Source of the DNA: Clostridiales bacterium UBA1380
GTDB taxonomy: Bacteria > Bacillota > Clostridia > Oscillospirales > CAG-272
DNA length: 7,259 nucleotides
NCBI GenBank assembly: GCA_002305445.1
Contig: DBRA01000055.1
Span: 1,107 to 8,365, forward strand
Direction: 5' to 3'
Shown here piece after piece: positions 5,683 through 7,259 of this stretch. Each line of letters opens with the position of its first letter. The stretch's first letter is position 1. The notes beneath the pieces are model-generated. The model made no database searches and was not told the origin of the DNA. It saw only the letters and a list, made by a program, of their open reading frames with translations. Both the position numbers and the translations under genes were made by a program.

Positions 5683-6984
5683 ATGCTTGACAATATGCGC
5701 TGCGCCGCTATACTGGCGGCTCTGCTGCTGACGCTGGCACTGCTCCCGGTCCCGATATCCGCTGAGGATCCGGGTACGATTTTATCTCCCGCTCTGGAGG
5801 TAATTGCGCGGGACAAGTGCATGATACGCTCCGGGCTTCCCGGCTCGGGCGTGATGTTCTCCCCGGCCGACTTCGACGACGCGCTCGGCTGTGACAACGT
5901 CAAGTCGGTGACGATTACGGCGCTTCCCGACCCTGAAGACGGCGTGCTGAAGCTCGGAGATCTCGACCTGACCCCAGGTTCCACGGTCTCGCGCTCGAGC
6001 TTCGATCTTCTCCGCTTCGTTCCGGCGTCGGCCGACACCAAGACGGGTTCGTTCACGTTCACCTACGACGCCGAAGGAAGCAGCGGCTGCTCCGTAATGT
6101 GCATCCTGCGCATCACCGACACGTACAACCTGGCGCCGACGACATCGATCGGCACCTCGGACATCTCGGTATGGACGCAGACCGACATATCCTGCTTCGG
6201 CACCCTCCCCGGCAGCGACCCAGAAGGCGACGCGCTGTATTATGAAATCATAACTCCCCCGAAGCGTGGCCTTCTCGTTCTGACTAACGCGACCCACGGC
6301 GACTACTGCTACACGCCCTATGAAGGCGAGCGCGGCTCCGACAGCTTCACCTACGCCGTTTTCGACGAGTACGGCAACAGGAGCGCGCCGCGCACCGTAT
6401 CCGTTACGATTGATAAACCTGCCGCATCAATCACCTTCGCCGACATGGACGGTCACTGGGCGCATAACGCCGCCATCGTCATGTGCGCGTCCGGCGTAAT
6501 GAAGGGCGAGGTCGTCGGAGACGAGCTGCGCTTCAACCCGTCCGACAACGTGACCCGCGCCGAATTCCTTGTGATGACGATGAAGACGCTCGGCGCGAAG
6601 GACCTTCCGACCGTCAACAACACCGGCTTCGTAGACGACGATATGATCGCCGCGGCCGATAAGAGTTATATCGCGGCGGCGTACCGCCTCGGCCTCGTCA
6701 AAGGCCGCGAGTATCCCTACGGCGTCAAGTTCGATCCCGACTCGTATATCACCCGCGCCGAAGCCGCGGTTCTTCTAAACAATATAATCGGCGGAGGCGC
6801 ACCCGCAGCCACACCGGTGTTCGCGGACGCGAACGATATCCCCGCATGGGCGCAGGAAGCGCTGTACGCCTGCAACGCCGCCGGCATAATGCGCGGCACC
6901 GGCGAGGGTATGATATCGCCTTACGCGATGCTGACGCGAGCGCAGACCGCGCAGATACTGATGACGCTGAAAAATATGAAATAA
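5683..6984 (+). CDS. Secreted SLH-domain surface protein with cadherin/Ig-like regions
   Basis: The 433-residue product starts with a signal peptide: MLDNMRC, then a hydrophobic stretch to about residue 24, with likely cleavage after ISA (27). Two related beta-rich regions follow (about 38-146 and 150-244). The second contains SDPEGDALYYEIITPPKRG and SDSFTYAVFDEYG, typical of bacterial cadherin-like/Ig-like repeats; the first is a diverged copy. Three SLH repeats end the protein (252-304, 316-369, 380-430), each beginning F-x-D or F-A-D and each with the T-R-A-E/Q motif (291-294, 357-360, 418-421). By family knowledge, SLH triplets bind secondary cell-wall polysaccharide non-covalently and hold the protein on the surface. 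GGAGG (5666-5670) lies 12 nt before the ATG, a long spacing, but no nearer start is in frame. The mature part carries eight cysteines, unusual for an exported Bacillota protein. A structural or adhesive role is possible; no catalytic domain is seen. Confidence 0.85.
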   Translation: MLDNMRCAAILAALLLTLALLPVPISAEDPGTILSPALEVIARDKCMIRSGLPGSGVMFSPADFDDALGCDNVKSVTITALPDPEDGVLKLGDLDLTPGSTVSRSSFDLLRFVPASADTKTGSFTFTYDAEGSSGCSVMCILRITDTYNLAPTTSIGTSDISVWTQTDISCFGTLPGSDPEGDALYYEIITPPKRGLLVLTNATHGDYCYTPYEGERGSDSFTYAVFDEYGNRSAPRTVSVTIDKPAASITFADMDGHWAHNAAIVMCASGVMKGEVVGDELRFNPSDNVTRAEFLVMTMKTLGAKDLPTVNNTGFVDDDMIAAADKSYIAAAYRLGLVKGREYPYGVKFDPDSYITRAEAAVLLNNIIGGGAPAATPVFADANDIPAWAQEALYACNAAGIMRGTGEGMISPYAMLTRAQTAQILMTLKNMK

Positions 6985-6989
6985 CAAAG

Positions 6990-7025
6990 TAAAAAGAGGT
7001 ATGGCGCACGCCATACCTCTTTTTA
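6990..7025. terminator. Bidirectional terminator between the SLH gene and the anchored surface-protein gene
   Basis: The inverted repeat AAAAAGAGGTATGGC (6991-7005) and GCCATACCTCTTTTT (7010-7024) has a GCAC loop; T6990 and A7025 add a sixteenth pair. T-runs follow on both strands, so it can end the plus-strand SLH gene (stop at 6984) and the minus-strand gene (stop at 7034). Confidence 0.85.
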
Positions 7026-7033
7026 TGTGCCTT

Positions 7034-7259
7034 TTATATGCGCTTTTTTGCGGAGACGGCGGCGACGCCGGCGCCGAGAGCGACAGCGACGACGGTGAGG
7101 ACAGCGTCAAAAGTCGCGGGAGCGGTGGTGACGACGGGAGCGGTCACTTCCACGGGAGCTTCGGTTTCGGCTGCGGGAGCCTCGGTCTCGGCTGCGGGAG
7201 CTTCGGTCTCGGCTGCGGCGACTTCAACGGCGTCGAAGCTGATCTCGTTGATCGATACG
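7034..7259 (-). CDS. C-terminal end of a cell-surface protein with repeat linker and membrane anchor (partial)
   Basis: Only the last 74 residues are in the window; the gene continues past the right edge. Numbered from the edge, residues 1-13 (VSINEISFDAVEV) look like the end of a beta-strand domain. Residues 14-47 are a linker with three copies of PAAETEA-type sequence and several T-A-P steps. Residues 48-50 (ATF) lead into a hydrophobic segment (about 52-70, DAVLTVVAVALGAGVAAVSA), and the protein ends in the basic tail KKRI. This layout (motif, hydrophobic helix, basic end) is that of a cell-wall sorting or membrane-anchoring signal, but no LPXTG is present; APATFDA occupies the place where the motif would be. 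The main domain and function cannot be told. The frame is supported by the repeat, by the absence of stops and by the terminator just past the stop. Confidence 0.7.
   Translation of the reverse strand, partial: VSINEISFDAVEVAAAETEAPAAETEAPAAETEAPVEVTAPVVTTAPATFDAVLTVVAVALGAGVAAVSAKKRI
7154..7216 (-). repeat. Three 21-bp tandem repeats in the surface-protein linker
   Basis: Three directly adjacent 21-bp units begin at 7154, 7175 and 7196. The first and third differ at one base, as do the second and third. Each encodes seven residues (A-A-E-T-E-A-P in circular order). The period keeps the reading frame, so copy-number change would alter linker length without breaking the gene. Confidence 0.85.

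Noticed and set aside
5640..5690. Sixteen-codon upstream open frame whose TGA overlaps the SLH-protein start
   Set aside because: It has no ribosome site. Its ATG falls about where transcription from the TATAAT at 5629 would begin, so leaderless translation is imaginable, but nothing in the sequence supports it over chance.
7154..7216. CRISPR-like array
   Set aside because: The 21-bp units are directly adjacent without spacers and encode an in-frame Ala/Glu/Thr/Pro linker.

Overview
The window reads as a stretch of ordinary chromosome from a GC-rich member of the Clostridia (Bacillota), probably an uncultured anaerobe. The evidence is the secG-rnr gene pair, strong Shine-Dalgarno sites (AGGAG-like), consensus sigma-A promoters in AT-rich gaps between GC-rich genes, hairpin plus U-tract terminators, an SLH-domain surface protein, and a lipoprotein of the extracellular solute-binding type. 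No species can be named from the sequence alone. No mobile element, CRISPR array, tRNA or rRNA was seen.

Layout, left to right: (1) the N-terminal part of a solute-binding lipoprotein on the minus strand, running off the left edge; (2) a 235-bp AT-rich divergent promoter region; (3) secG on the plus strand, with an unusual repeated acidic/Thr-rich tail, followed by a strong terminator; (4) rnr (RNase R) on the plus strand, beginning only 27 nt after the end of that terminator; (5) a bidirectional terminator shared with a convergent Gfo/Idh-type oxidoreductase; (6) ilvE (branched-chain aminotransferase), upstream of the oxidoreductase on the minus strand, with a near-consensus promoter; (7) a divergent plus-strand gene for a secreted protein with two cadherin/Ig-like regions and three SLH repeats; (8) another bidirectional terminator; (9) the C-terminal end of a minus-strand surface protein with three 21-bp repeats and a hydrophobic C-terminal anchor, running off the right edge.

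The genes do not form one pathway. They group into the Sec export/RNA decay pair (secG-rnr), amino-acid metabolism (ilvE), a dehydrogenase of unknown substrate, and cell-envelope or exported proteins (lipoprotein, SLH protein, anchored protein). All intergenic gaps are under 300 bp and are accounted for by promoters, leaders and terminators.

I see no clear new system. The points most worth a second look are the 11-residue repeat tail on SecG, a terminator between secG and rnr that leaves rnr without an obvious promoter, the similar Ala/Thr/Asp/Glu-rich linkers on three exported proteins, a sorting-signal-like C terminus lacking the canonical LPXTG motif, and the cysteine content of the SLH protein.
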